A stretch of 64,000 nucleotides of DNA from Strongyloides papillosus (lineage: Eukaryota; Nematoda; Chromadorea; Rhabditida; Strongyloididae), in assembly GCA_005656395.1 (NCBI GenBank), contig SRSI01000014.1, positions 1-64,000 on the forward strand, read 5' to 3'. A program made the translations under genes and the position numbers. Under the pieces are notes generated by a model. The model was not told the origin of the DNA. It was given only the letters and a program-made list of their open reading frames with translations, and did not search any database. Shown one piece after another: positions 1 to 12,078 of the stretch. How positions within the stretch are numbered: position 1 is the stretch's first letter; every line of letters begins with the position of its first letter.

Positions 1-543
1 TGTTCTTAGAGTTTAATAATGATATAATCACATTTACAATCACTAAGATCCATGTTATTATAAAAAACTAAATATAATGTACTATTAAGATTTATTTTAT
101 GAAATAACTTTTGTTCTACTGGTTCGATTTTTGAGTTTTATATATCAAATGATCAGATTGTATTACGGTAGAATGAGAGATAACACGAAAAAAAATATAC
201 TTTATGACTGGGATTTGTTTGCTAATGACTTTTAATTAAACAAATTCCTAATTAGGGACTCTAAACTCCCGAAAAAAAACTTATATGCATAAAAGACCTA
301 GTAATACAATGGTAAAAACAAAAAAATTTCAATCATTTTTATCATTATCATACTTAATTTAATTTAATTTTAATTAAGAATATTTTTCAAAAAATTTCCA
401 ATCAGGAAAAGTTGCTGCACGGTGTATATTATGCATATTATATTACTATTATATAAAATCCTAGATTGCATTTTTGTCAAAAATCACACAATCGTCTAGA
501 TTGCGTTTTTTGACAAAAATTTTTGAAAGATTGACGTGTACCC
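1..543. other. AT-rich sequence without a recognised gene
   Basis: No coding or RNA gene recognised. A short near-duplication lies at about 462-524, where a motif resembling ctagattgc followed by tttttgtcaaaaat occurs twice. It abuts the truncated tRNA-Val that follows. Confidence 0.5.
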
Positions 544-596
544 ATCACGTCTACTTTACACGCAGAAGGTCGCCGGTTCGAACCCGGCTATGGCCA
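544..596 (+). pseudogene. truncated tRNA-Val(UAC)-like pseudogene
   Basis: The anticodon arm, variable loop, T arm and acceptor 3' strand of a tRNA-Val are present. The anticodon loop reads TTTACAC (anticodon UAC), the T loop is GGTTCGAAC, and the end is TATGGCCA. The matching 5' acceptor strand (expected TGGCCATA) and a normal D arm are missing; the bases upstream do not pair. The anticodon stem has an A-C mismatch. The 5' part was lost or replaced, so this is probably not functional. An intact tRNA-Val(AAC) lies 114 bp away on the other strand. Confidence 0.7.
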
Positions 597-709
597 GCTC
601 TTTTGAGATATTTTATTCAAAAATCAAACAATTTTTACCTCAAAAAAATGAATTTGAAAAACTAATTTGTTTTACAACAAAATAAATTTAACAATTTTAT
701 CAAAAGAGA

Positions 710-784
710 TGACTTCGGGCGGATTCGAACCGCCGACCTTCTGTGTGTTAGACAGATGTGATAACCGACTACAACCACGAAATC
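710..784 (-). tRNA. tRNA-Val(AAC)
   Basis: On the minus strand a full cloverleaf forms. Acceptor strands GATTTCG and CGAAGTC pair (one G-T), the anticodon stem TCTGT/ACAGA encloses loop CTAACAC (anticodon AAC), and the T arm carries GGTTCGAATCC. It is 75 nt with a slightly enlarged D region (TGGTTGTAGTCGG). A TTTT run follows the 3' end and can serve as a Pol III terminator. Confidence 0.93.
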
Positions 785-1459
785 TATGCCTGGAGTGATC
801 TATTTGTCTACAAGTTATTATTTAAATATTATCAATTTTCACCAATTTTTATTTATTTTTCTTGAATGTTTTTAATTGTTGTTGGCTGTAAATTATTTAA
901 TAAGTCATGTAGATGTATTCTAAATATGATATGGATAGCAATTTAATGAAATATATCATATAAAATCGTTTAATTGCTTTTAAAATTCTTATTTATACTT
1001 TTGAAAAATGTTAGTAATAATAAATTTATTACGATAATACAAAAAATAGCAAAACATGATAAAACAATTAATATAATAAAGTTTTTAAATAATAAAATCA
1101 AAATTACCTTTAACACAAAATCATAAATAATAATTTTATGTAACAACAAAATTTATAAAATGGAATATTCTTAAAAAGTAAACTAACAAATACGAAAACA
1201 AAAAAACCACAATTATAAATATTTTTTATTTTTATTTAAATTTTTCTTAGACGTATAATTTTGTTTTTAAATATACTCATTTTTTGTTTTTAAATATGTT
1301 ATTATTTTTAAATAGTAAAAAAAATTACTTAAATTGTAATTATTATATTAAAAGCGTAAAAAATATATTCTGTCAAAATTCATGTATTTTTAATTTTCTG
1401 AATATTATTGTTTTCAAAAATATTTATATTTGACAGACAGTGGTTATTTTAAAATTTAG
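785..1459. other. AT-rich intergenic sequence
   Basis: No gene, RNA or repeat that I can support. Long A/T runs only. Confidence 0.5.
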
Positions 1460-1573
1460 TTTATTTTATACCATTTTCCGGTCAATTTCAAACAATTTCA
1501 TCAACCAATTTTCAACAGTTTTTTCAACCAAATTCAACATTTTAACCATTCAAATTCAACATTTTTTCAACTA

Positions 1574-2483
1574 TTAGGTTGGTGTATAAATAATGGCCGC
1601 AAATACTCACTACAAACTTTTCATTGTAAAAAATTAAAATAAATAAATTCATATTAAAACAATCTTTATGTAGAAATGTAGGGGGACTTGCCATGATAAT
1701 ATTTTACATATTACCTCGATTTAAAAATTAATTTTAAAAAAAGTTATGTTCAATCTTAAAGATGTTGTCAAAAAGAGAATTACAGGTAATTTTCTTGCAT
1801 GAGTTCAAACTTATATGTAATAGAGTTGAAGCACATCGAAATAAAGTGAATGCATAGGGGAAAGGGTCAACTTCTTAACGCTATTTGCGTCGGTGGTTTG
1901 AAAAATTTCAAGGGGTTAATTTTGACCTCAATAATGAAGAGGGTAAAAAAGTACTCTTTACTACCAATACTCAGAATTAATGGAAGATTGTCAAGCTAAA
2001 TCTAAAGCAGTTATTAAGAGAGTTAAAATATATTGACAGAAGCTTGAGAAAATTAATGGAAAACTAAAGAAAATCATCCGACTATAAAAATAGGAATAAC
2101 TCAATATTATAGAATGACAAGATAAGATGCCATTTTTCAAAACTAGTTTTAAAAAAATTTGGTGAATTGAAATATGGGGCTCTATCTCACCCTACGTACT
2201 CCCCTGATCTCTTTCTTACAATTTTCTATTTGTTTGAGCATTTTGATGTATTTTTTCAGGATAAATTGTTTAAGAATCAGGAGTCGGAAGAAAGCGATTT
2301 CAGTGACTTTCATTAAAAAGTCCTGAATCTTAAAAAACGGAGATTCCAAAGCTGTTAGAATGTTGAGAAAAATGTGTAGATTCTAACGAATATATTTTTG
2401 ATTAATTACTTAACATAAACTTGAAGAAATATTGTCTTAATTCATTTTTTCTCTCCGCGGCCATTATTTATGCACCAACCTAA
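1574..2483 (+). mobile_element. decayed mariner-like transposon
   Basis: The 28-bp TIRs are nearly perfect. The left begins TTAGGTTGGTGTATAAATAA and the right, reverse-complemented, differs by one base over the first 27. The element is 910 bp and flanked by TA on both sides, the duplication expected for Tc1/mariner. The interior is a broken transposase: a start like MLSKRELQVIF near 1750, a block like RRWFEKFQG near 1890, and HPTYSPDLF near 2190, which matches the conserved region around the last catalytic Asp of mariner. Several stops interrupt it, so it is dead. Confidence 0.92.
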
Positions 2484-2696
2484 TAAATGCAACATTTTAC
2501 TATTCAATTTCAACATTTTATTATTCAAAGTCAAACATTTTTTTATTCAATTTCAACACCTTGGAAACTATTTACAATCTTTTTGGATGTACAATTCTAA
2601 TCTTTTTAAAGATAAATTTTAATTTTCTTGGTTATAAAGTATGTTTAACTAAAATATTGTATATTACTATAAAATTATATATAACATTTTAAAAAA

Positions 2697-2745
2697 CCAG
2701 CTTTAGACCCGCCTTCGGCTGGTCAAGGCTAGTCCGCAGAGCATA
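2697..2745. other. GC-rich island in AT-rich DNA
   Basis: A stretch of roughly 47 bp reading ccagctttagacccgcc, ttcggctggtcaaggc, tagtccgcagagc is far richer in G+C than its surroundings and is followed by a run of eight T. It does not fold into a tRNA that I can recognise. It could be a remnant of an RNA-derived repeat or of horizontally inserted DNA. Confidence 0.35.
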
Positions 2746-3099
2746 TTTTTTTTAAAGCATTTTTATACTAAATTATTAGTCAAAGTGAGTGTATAAAAAA
2801 ATCTTTCTATTGAGTTACATATTTCTGGAGAAATAAAATAACCAAAAATACATTGTTATAATGTATTTATACATTATGAAATATTTTTGAGTTTGAGAAT
2901 TATTTAATGACGTTTACATTTATTGGAAGTGTTTAGTTAAACAAAACATTTACCTAGCAAAAATAATTTTATATCCAAAAGATGAACAAAAATTTGAATC
3001 ATTATAAATATTAAAGTGATTTTTTATTATTTTTTTTAAATTTGTATAAACAATTAAATGTTACTATTTTTATTATCTATATGTTTACCTTAATTTTAC

Positions 3100-4680
3100 G
3101 AATATATAAATGAAAATAAATCAAAAAAAAATTAATACCTAAAAATAACTTCTTTCGTTTTTAAGGTACAAACTTTGTTATTGTTTTTATATTTTATGTA
3201 AAACTTCGTTCTACGTACTAAATTTAGTTTTATTTTCTTTAAACAACTTTGCATAAAATTATAATATTAGAAAATTTTAATTTTTACTAAAAAAAATAAT
3301 CATCATCTTTTGATCCATTACTTGATTCATTTTTTATTAATCTTTTTGATATTAAGTTTCTTCTTATTCATGAGTTGTATCTTTCAAATGAATCGTAAAT
3401 CATAAAATTTCATCAAATTTGAAAGATTTATTTCTCGTAAAAAACTATACAAAAATGTTGTCGAAAAAGTGGCTTTTTGTAAACATAACTTAGTCAATCG
3501 TGAACCAAATGTTTTATGACACATTTTCCCCCCTAAGTTGGAATAAAATACATTTATTGAATGTTTAACCGTAAAATGTGACCAAGTTTAAAAAGAGTTA
3601 TGTCTGGAACAAAATTGATTTTTGCAGAAAAAATAGATAAAAGCAAGAGAAATAACATTTAAATTGGCATAAATAGTTTTGTAGATAAGCTATAAACTTC
3701 GCAATAGTTTTATTTTTAAAGCGAGATCTAGATCTATTTAAAAATATCATATTTACTTAATTTCATAAAGTTTCCATTAAGTAATAGGTAATTAAATTTT
3801 TAAGTTTTACCAAAAAAACAGTCATCACTTATTGACCTATAACTTGGCCAATACTTTATCAATCTTTCTACTGCTGTTTTTTCCCCTTATTCCTGACTTG
3901 TACTTTTCAAATGAGTCATAAATCAAAACATTCCATTTACTTTTACAAACGTTATCCGAAAGACAAAATTATACAAAAAAGTGTCTAAAAAGTGATATTT
4001 TTCAAGTATAACTTGGCCAGTAATGAACCAAAAATTTCAAGTTTTTTTTCCCCTCTAAGTTGAAAAAAAATACATAAAATGATTATTTGACCATAAAAAT
4101 TGATAAAGTTTGAGAAGAGTTATGTCTGGAATAAAATTGATTTTTACAAAAAAATGGGAAAAAAAGCGAAAAAGTTGACATTCAAATATATATAATTTCT
4201 CTCTTTGTTAAGCTAAAAACTTCGATAGATACTTGTTTTTTAAGTTAGATTTAGGTCTATATAACAAATACTACTTTATTTAATTTTATTAAGTTATGAC
4301 TAAGTTATAGCTATTTAATATTTTAATCATTTTTTTAAAATGGTCACCACTTTTTGGACCATAACTCGACCAATCTTCGACATAATTTCATATTATTGTG
4401 TTTTCGCACTATTCTGGAATTTGATCTTTCAAATGACATATATACCGTTGTATTTTATATATTTTATAATAACGTTATCCCCTGTACAAAACTATGCTAA
4501 AAAGGCCAAAAAAAAACACTGTTATTTAAAGATAATTTAGCCAATTATAGCCCAAAACTTTTAAGACCTATCTTTCCCACTTAGTTAGAAAAAAAACACA
4601 TTTTTTGGCTATTTGCTCATAAAAATCGGTTAAGTTTGAGAAGAGTTATGAGAGAGACAAATTTTTTTTTTTTATTTCTT
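3100..4680. repeat. three tandem copies of an approximately 522-bp unit
   Basis: Marker phrases recur at a fixed spacing. The phrase like cataacttggccaat occurs near 3308, 3826 and 4349. The phrase like gtttgagaagagttatg occurs near 3582, 4104 and 4628. The copies are diverged by point changes and small indels, and none carries a long open frame. The short open frames within them are chance. Confidence 0.75.
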
Positions 4681-5441
4681 TTCGTTATAGACTATAAGAA
4701 TCTTACAATTTTAAAAATTTATAAATTAATAATATTGATTTCATTTATGGCAATAAGGAAGTTCAGAAGCACAATTTGTAATATTTTTTGTAATGTATCT
4801 AAAGTATCTATTACAATCAGTTGATGTAATATTATTTACTTCAGACATTATTATATCTGATGAAACTCCATTTTCATTATTTCTTAATAATCTTTATCTA
4901 ATGCAGTTTTTAATCTTAGAAAATGCATTTTCAATAGGATTAAGCATGTATGAATATGGTGAAAGAAATTTAAAGTTAAAATTAAACATGCTTGTAATTC
5001 TTTCAATTTCATCGCGTTTATTTCTTCATTAAAGTAAATTTTGTAAGAAAAGTATTTAATGTTATAAAAAATACATTTTTTATCTTTGAAAAAATTAAAA
5101 ATTAAAGAAAATTGAAGCATTGTTGAAATTGAATAGGAAAATGTTGAATTTGGTTGAAAAAATGTTGAATTTGATTAGTAAAATGTTGAATTTGGTTGGA
5201 AAAAATGTTGAAATTGACCGGGAAATGATAGAAATTAAACTATTTATATTATTAAGTTAATATAAATTTAATAAAAAATGCTTTACTATTTTATTTTTTA
5301 TTTAACTGTCAAAAATAATTGTATTCAACATTGCTGTACAATATTAAACTTAGTTGTATAAAAGTCGTCACATATACACTTATTTGATGATTTCTCTAAA
5401 ACATAATTTTAATTGTGTAGAAGTAAATATCCTTTCCAACA

Positions 5442-5562
5442 GGCGGAATGGCCGAGTGGTCTAAGGCGTCAGACTCAAGTACATAACTTATGTAGGTTCT
5501 ACATCATCACTGGGTATTCTGATCTCGTTATCGAGGCGTGGGTTCAAATCCCACTTCCGTCA
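5442..5562 (+). tRNA. tRNA-Leu(CAA) with a 37-nt intron
   Basis: A class II tRNA with acceptor GGCGGAA pairing with TTCCGTC. The anticodon loop is CTCAAG/T, with the intron directly after the base 3' of the anticodon (5480-5516), the canonical nuclear position. The anticodon stem is TCAGA/TCTGA, a variable arm is present, and the T arm carries GGTTCAAATCC. Intron-containing tRNA-Leu(CAA) is widespread in eukaryotes. A TTTT terminator follows within 10 bp. Confidence 0.95.
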
Positions 5563-5745
5563 ATACTTTTTAATAGTTTCTATATTTTCTAAAAAAACAA
5601 TTTTAAAACGTTTTTATTTAGTAAGAATTTATAAAATATTATGTTACAATAATATTATAACGTTATTTTTTCTCTACTGTTTTTCAATAAAAAAATTAAG
5701 ATACGTATAATTTTAAATTTATATTATAAAAAGAATAAAACAATA
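5563..5745. other. AT-rich spacer
   Basis: Nothing recognised between the tRNA-Leu terminator and the next TIR element. Confidence 0.4.
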
Positions 5746-6193
5746 CACACAGAAAAAAAAGACAAATTTTGACAAATCTATCTATAATGCAAAAAAATGT
5801 CTCACCATTTTAAAAAATTGAATATTATTAAAATTTTAAAATTATCAAGCAATAGCAAAAATTTTTAAACAACGCAAAATATTGGGTTGTCGCATACATT
5901 TTGCCGTTTTTTTTAAAAAGATATATATGTTTAACTTTTTAAATTAAAGTGACTTTTTTTAATTTTGATATTTTTTATGACATTATGCCTATTTAGATCT
6001 TAACTTGTTTTTTTATTTTATACAATATGCTATTAAAAGCCAATTTCGTGTAAAATTATTGATGTTTTAATAAAGATCATTATTTTAAACAATCTATTAA
6101 CGACAATAAGTTTAAAAATTTCACAACAATAATAAAGAAAAGCAGTAATTATTTACTCACACAAAGTATTATTATTTAAAAATATTATTTTAG

Positions 6194-6486
6194 AGCAATA
6201 TTTTAAATTGTTGGATATATATGAGATTTAGAAAACACGTACACGATAGATAACAATAATAACTTTATTAATAATAAACGATTCTACAATATAACACCAA
6301 CAGTCCAAAGCCGACGGTATAAGACGGAGTAAAAGTAAAGAATGAATATTTAGCTAAAAATTGGTCCCTTTTATACCTTGTATTTTAGGCGACCTTCCAA
6401 ATTCCCAGGACTATCCTTTTGAGAGAGCAGATCCTTTGTTACATTCCCATGAAAGTCCGTGTGAGAGTCAGAGATTTTTCCTTCAG
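6194..6486. mobile_element. approximately 290-bp insertion absent from the sister copy
   Basis: This segment interrupts sequence that is continuous in the related copy near 30060. It is comparatively GC-rich and could be a solo long terminal repeat, since TGTTGG occurs near its left edge. I cannot define clean ends or a target duplication. Confidence 0.35.
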
Positions 6487-6607
6487 TATTCGTTCTTATT
6501 TTAAATTAAAATATGTAAAAGTTATTTTTTTTTACTGTAAATAAAAATCTATGTTATTTTATAACTTTTCATAAGTTTGATTTTTGAAGATGATCTTTAA
6601 AAGACAT

Positions 6608-7450
6608 GGAAGATGGAATTTGACAGTCAACCTCATTAAATATGCTACATATTTGTAAAATTTGCTACATCTTATGACATTTTGCGTCATCTTTTTGACC
6701 AATTTGCGCTATCTTTGTACATTTTGTGCCATCTTTTTTAGCAATTTGCACCAAGTAAAATATTTTATTGGTGTTTTTATGCTATAATAAAATATATAAT
6801 ATAACAATATAATAATAATGTGATGAAACTTACCTACTGGACAGCGATGACAATTTAAAATAGTGATTAGTCCTTAAAATGAGAATTTCATCATTTCTCG
6901 AGCTATTTATATAGGAATTTTGTCATCAAACATAGACATAATTCCACTCCATCTTAGTACATTTTTGCGACATGTATCCTTCATACCAAATAAAATATTC
7001 TTCAACATAATTTAGGTATATTAAAAAGTAAAATAATATTATTAAAATAAAGTGGAATTGAATTGGAAAAAGTGACTTTCGCTTGTCTATTGGATAACAA
7101 AAATGGTTTTTTTAAGAAACATACATAATATGGGCAATCGAAAAGGCATTCTTTTTTATTTTTTACTAACTTATTTTTTGATTATTCCATTGGATTCAGT
7201 TCACACACGGCAACGCACTTTACAGCGATCCCTGCCCTGATTAAGTTAAAAAAGAAACGATGGAAATCAACTTGCCCGTGGTCACCTATGATCAAGCGAA
7301 ATGACATTAAAAAAAGAAAAAAATATGAGTAACCATGGACAAGCGAATGTCTACCGTCTGAAAAAAGATGGCGCAAAATATCATAAGATGTAGCGAATTT
7401 TACAAAGATGTAGCATATTTAATGTAGATAACTCTTAAATTATGGGGTTC
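6608..7450. mobile_element. MULE-type MITE with 9-bp target duplication
   Basis: Terminal inverted repeats share CATTAAATATGCTACAT and continue for about 70 bp with few changes (left 6634-6700, right 7360-7426). A perfect 9-bp direct repeat, aaaagacat, flanks the element at 6599-6607 and 7451-7459. Nine-base duplications are typical of Mutator-like elements. The interior has no transposase and carries the 197-bp repeat described next. It is nested inside the 5746-7842 element. Confidence 0.7.
6753..6949. repeat. 197-bp dispersed repeat, copy 1
   Basis: It begins aagtaaaatattttattggt and ends near gacataattccactc. A second copy at 11881-12078 is about 90% identical by eye over its whole length. 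The shared text includes tactggacagcgatgac. It lies inside the 6608-7450 MITE. Confidence 0.8.
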
Positions 7451-7842
7451 AAAAGACATTATGAAAAAAATTTAGAGCATCAAATGTGAAAATTTCATAA
7501 AATACAATTTTTAATAATTTAAACGATTGAAAAATATTTAAAAAAAATGTACTGTAATATGTTAAAAATGTTTTTTTTATAAAAGTGTTTGTAATTTTAC
7601 ATAGAATTAAATTCTGACTTTGTATTTTAAAATGTATTGTAGAAAACAACTTATGTTCTAAAATAAAAATAGTATACTAAAAAAAGAAAAACTTATTTTA
7701 ATAATTCACTAATTATTGTTTTAATTTTTCATGTACAAAATAATTGTGATAAAATTAGACGTAAATCAAGAAAATTAAAATTTTTTAGGTGGAACATATT
7801 GTTACATTTTATGCAAACTTGTGTTCTTTTTTTTTCTGTGTG

Positions 7843-8041
7843 TATTTAACTAATAATATATTTTTACTTTTAAAAAAATTTTATAATTATTTCAAAAATT
7901 AAACTTTTTTATTTACTTTTATTAAGAATAACAAAACGGCTAATTAATTTAATATTTATGAATCGTTTTTAGTGATTATATAACTTAATAAAATATATGT
8001 AGTAAACTCTTGGTGGAAAACATAAATGTTGGTCGGAACGT
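7843..8041. other. spacer
   Basis: AT-rich, nothing recognised. Confidence 0.4.
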
Positions 8042-8123
8042 GTTTGGGTGCCCGAGTGGTTAAGGGGCCGGCCTGCTAAGCCGTTGGGCTTTGCCCGCGC
8101 GAGTTCGAATCTCGTCCCAAACG
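8042..8123 (+). tRNA. tRNA-Ser(GCU)
   Basis: A class II tRNA with a long variable arm (TTGGGCTTTGCCCGC). Acceptor GTTTGGG pairs with CCCAAAC and the discriminator is G. The anticodon loop CTGCTAA gives GCU. The T arm carries AGTTCGAATCT. A TTTT run lies just downstream. Confidence 0.95.
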
Positions 8124-10170
8124 AATTACACTTTTGTAAAAAAAAAGTACTTTTAGATAAATTCACAAATTTGTAAATTATTTGGGTTCAGTTTGAAATA
8201 GTATACACATTTTTTAAAAATACATATTTGACAAAAATTAAGAAAAATATTATGTTTTAAGTAATGTTGGAAGCGTGGTTAAATGCTACTTCATATAAAT
8301 ATGAAGCCACAGAAAAGCTGAGTAATACATAAAAAAATAAATATTGTTGAAATGCTACTAAAGTATCTTCGAAAATATAGTAATGTATTTTTTAGTACAC
8401 AAAACACATTCGTACAAAGTAATTGCGTTTATTATTTCAGACCTTTACTAATTACTTCATTATTTAATTGGTTTATAGCCTAATACATGCATAAAAATAT
8501 CATGGATTTTAAGTTTATTTGTTGGACCATAATTAATTCATGATGTTACAACTTTTTATAATTCAAAAGTGTAAGTTTATTATTTTCATTTTATGGTAAT
8601 TAAAAATATAAATTTTAAATAAAAGTAACATTTCATAAATTTTAAATATTTATTTGAGTATGTTACAAAAACTTTAATATATTTAAATCTTAATTTATTA
8701 AAGTTAAAAATTGTAACATATTTTAAGTTTTGATATTATATATCTGGGTTTCAATAACACAGTAAAAATTTAATTGTTTGTGTATTAACTAAAATCATAA
8801 AAAAATTAATATATAATAAAAATGGTAAAATAATAATTATAATTTAATTAAATTATATTTTATTTAATACGTTAAGTCCATGATTACAGGAATTCTTTCC
8901 AGGATTTAGCTTTTCTTTTAGCTAACACAACAAATTTTTTTTTATAATTTTCACGCATAGTAAAATTATGCATGAAAAGTTCTAAAATGTTATTATCATT
9001 ATTTTTTTACTTATGAGTATCTAGAATCTTGGTTCTTCCATTTATTACATTATTTTATTAGTTTCTTTCCCGTAAAATACAAAATTCAATATATAATTAA
9101 TACTTTTTAAATTTTACAACGTTGAAAAATAATGTAATATTGTCATTGTCTTTTTCTCTTACTAAAAGTTGTAAAAAATTATCATTTTTTGTGTTAATAT
9201 ATGATTTTCTTATAAATATCTCATTGTATGGGTTATAAAATATTTAAATTAATTTTACTCAATTTTTTGTAATGGGTGTTTATGCTGTATTGATAAAGTA
9301 AATAGATGCTTAGAAATACAACATAGTTAAATATTTTATTTAATCTGGCACAACGCCTATTAAATGTCACAATAAAAACAACAATTATAAAAATTTACCT
9401 TAAAATTATCAATATTCCCTAAACAATATCAGGTTCTATACAACCTCAAAAATAAATAATTTAACCCCTAAAAATATTATAATTAAATTTAAGTTTTGGG
9501 ATTAACATTAGTGACATTAAAAATAATGATGTTGCTACCGTAAAAACGTCTATTTAAAATAATTTCTGAGAGATGCTTTATACCATGACAAACAATCAAG
9601 ACATATTTAGCTTTAAATATACAACAATTCAAATACATAATGAAGCTGTATTTAAGAAACGATTTTTAGAGATGAATATGTTTTACCTTTGTTTTATAAA
9701 AATACCGTTAAATTTCTGCTATTTTAAAATAGTGTTTTACTATTTTTTATTGTAATGAAGTCATTTTTAATTAGTTTGTTAAAATTTATAGAATTATGTA
9801 AATAAGTAGTAGATTTATTGTGTCGATTGCTTCATACCAATAGTATAAAGTTTTAACATTTTAAAAACAACTCTTTGTATAATAGAATAAACTTTAAATG
9901 GCGAATATGACTTTTTCTTTAGTTTATAAACAATAAATTTATTTGTTGTTTTTAATGTAATTACTAAACTATTTCTTGTAGGTATAATTGTAATTAAGAT
10001 AATTTACTTTCTTTTTAACTATAATTTTTACATAAATATTTAGACATCTAAAAAAATGTCTAGATAGTAATCATTATGATTTTTTTATATGAAATTAATG
10101 TAAACAATAGAATTAAAAAGGAAAGCTGTATTATACAGTATAATTTCTACTATAAATTTCACAAAAGAAA
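8124..10170. other. 2-kb AT-rich spacer
   Basis: No gene or recognised repeat. Short open frames (for example 9573-9755) have no recognisable content or codon pattern and look like chance. Confidence 0.5.
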
Positions 10171-10242
10171 TGCCTATTGCAGGAATCGAACCTACGTCGC
10201 CACGGCCACAACGTGGAGTACTAACCACTATACTAAATAGGC
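10171..10242 (-). tRNA. tRNA-His(GUG)
   Basis: On the minus strand acceptor GCCTATT pairs with AATAGGC, discriminator A. The anticodon loop TTGTGGC gives GUG, the D arm has TAGTGGTTAGTA, and the T arm is GTAGG/CCTGC around TTCGATT. A TTTT run follows its 3' end. Confidence 0.95.
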
Positions 10243-10800
10243 CGAAGGCGGCAGCATACCTTATTGGCCACCAAACTTTCTCAAAATTGAGAATACTTGT
10301 AATAATGTGAAAAAAGTCATATAACTATAAAAAAAATAAATGAAAAGTTAATAATTGATTAATAGAATTTATAAAAAATGTTTTCTTTCTTTTTTAAAAA
10401 ACAATTTAAAGATGTATGAAATTATTCTTTTATCAATTAAATGAAAAATAAACAATATAAGGAATTGACTAAGTTAACTTTAATCTCAGTTATTAAATTA
10501 AAATTATTTTTTTTTAAAAAATCTTGATAAATTATTTTATATTTTTAATTGTATATATCCAAAACAAAGTTATATGTTTAATAATCTGATATATTTGGTT
10601 GTTAATCGTTTTTAATAAAAAATAATGTATATTAGATAATTGTTTTAACATTTGTATATTTTAAAAATTTTATCCTCATATATATAAATGTATTTAGTCC
10701 CTAAATTAAAAGGGTTCTTTTATTTTATCTACATAGTAAAACTTTAAACTATATTCCATCAATTTTACTAATTATATAGATTACAAACTATTATACCCTA
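10243..10800. other. spacer
   Basis: AT-rich. A short GC-rich stretch (gccgaaggcggcagc) sits immediately upstream of tRNA-His. Nothing else recognised. Confidence 0.4.
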
Positions 10801-11221
10801 TCCCCAGAATGTCCCATTTTTGTAAAAAAATTTTTTTGTCAAATATATTCCTGTAAGATATTCTTTAAAAAATATCGTCAATTACATTTTTTTTTACAAA
10901 AAATACTAAATAAAAATTTATAAGGAGATTGTTCAGAATAACGGCGACGAACATATTAAAAATAAGTAAACAATTTGTAGAATGTTTTTTCCATCCCCTA
11001 TACGAGAGCTAGATTACGGCAGTGCTAAACAAAGGAGGGACATGAAACAACTTTATTAATAAATTAATAAAAGTATTATGCATTTTTTTCGAAAAAAAAT
11101 CTTAAAAATCTACTTAAAAAAATGCTGTACAAAAATAATAGTTCTAAATAACAATTCGACGATGATTTCCGTTACTCTGAAATTTAGACAAACATTTTTA
11201 CAAAAAAGGGACATTCTGGGA
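10801..11221. mobile_element. approximately 420-bp MITE
   Basis: Inverted ends share cccagaatgtccc followed by tttttgtaaaaa (left 10801-10829, right 11194-11221). There is no coding capacity; the 74-codon frame at 11078-11302 overruns the right end and is probably chance. The target duplication is not clear. Confidence 0.6.
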
Positions 11222-11880
11222 ATGAAATATAATGGGAAGACTCCATTATATAGTAAACTTACCTCACTTAATGTAATATTAATAACATTCTTTTTTATAT
11301 GAGTAAATCACAAAAATGATTTATATTTAATTGGAGGTACGGCGGCCCCAAATTTAATGATAAATAGGACTATAAATAAGAAAGTTTTTACAATAGAAGG
11401 ATATTTTTGCCAACTAAAATCTACTAACAAGTCAGGAGGTGAAAATTGCTAAAAAGCCTGAGAAGGGTAAATTTAAATGTTTCTTAATATTGTATAATTA
11501 TGTTTAAAATATTTAGCTTTTTTATATTTATATCTTATAATCTAAACTAAATTTAAAATAAAAGTTTTAAGAAGATTGTTCTAATATCGTGGAAGTTCAC
11601 CGATAAGTTGTTGACTGGCCGATCTTTAACGTTGAGGAATATATTCCAGTTAACATTAAATTAACTTATGCAATAAATATAAAATTAAACAAAAATGATT
11701 AATAAAGAAGAAAGATTGATATTCTAGTGGAATATTATCATGAATGTACAAATACATTAAAAATTTTAAGAAATAACTTTAAAAGTGCAAAATATGGCAA
11801 AAAATAAAGTAAAAAGAATTGTTAAAGTAACAAAACTTTTTTGTAGTATATTTATTACTAATAATTATTTATGTTAACAA
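11222..11880. other. spacer
   Basis: AT-rich with a slightly GC-richer patch near 11330-11350 (ggaggtacggcggcccc). No gene recognised. Confidence 0.4.
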
Positions 11881-12078
11881 AAGTAAAATATTTTATTGGT
11901 GTTTGAATGCTATAATAAAAATATATAATATAACAATATAATAATAATATGATGAAACTTATCTACTGGACAGTGATGACAATTTAAAATAGTGATTAGT
12001 TCTTAAAATGAGAATTTCACCACTTCTCAAGCTATTTATATAAGAATTTTGTCATCAAATATAGACATAATTCTACTC
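11881..12078. repeat. 197-bp dispersed repeat, copy 2
   Basis: Same sequence and same orientation as 6753-6949. Here it lies outside any recognised element, so the two copies mark the true ends of the repeat, near aagtaaaatatttt and ataattctactc. No target duplication was seen. Confidence 0.8.

Larger units (their letters stand above)
1460..5240. mobile_element. 3.8-kb inverted-repeat element with internal 522-bp tandem repeats
   Basis: The left arm (about 1460-1573, continuing 2484-2570) and the right arm (about 5110-5240) are reverse complements. Both start with a variant of ttagttta, run through ttccggtcaatttcaa, and then contain repeated copies of ttcaacatttt. The left arm is split by a mariner insertion. 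The interior holds three diverged tandem copies of an approximately 522-bp unit. No open transposase was seen, so this looks non-autonomous; its superfamily is unknown. Confidence 0.6.
5746..7842. mobile_element. nested TIR element (CACACAGAAAAAAAA ends, TA flanks)
   Basis: The ends are inverted copies of CACACAGAAAAAAAA, flanked on each side by TA. A second copy of the family starts at 29614. Alignment of the two by eye shows matching text through 6193, then a segment of about 293 bp present only here (6194-6486), then matching text again (tattcgttcttatttt and following). This copy was further hit by the element at 6608-7450. No open transposase is visible, so it is a non-autonomous element. 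Confidence 0.6.

Noticed and set aside
7969..8166. Minus-strand frame over the tRNA-Ser
   Set aside because: It is the antisense of a complete tRNA gene.
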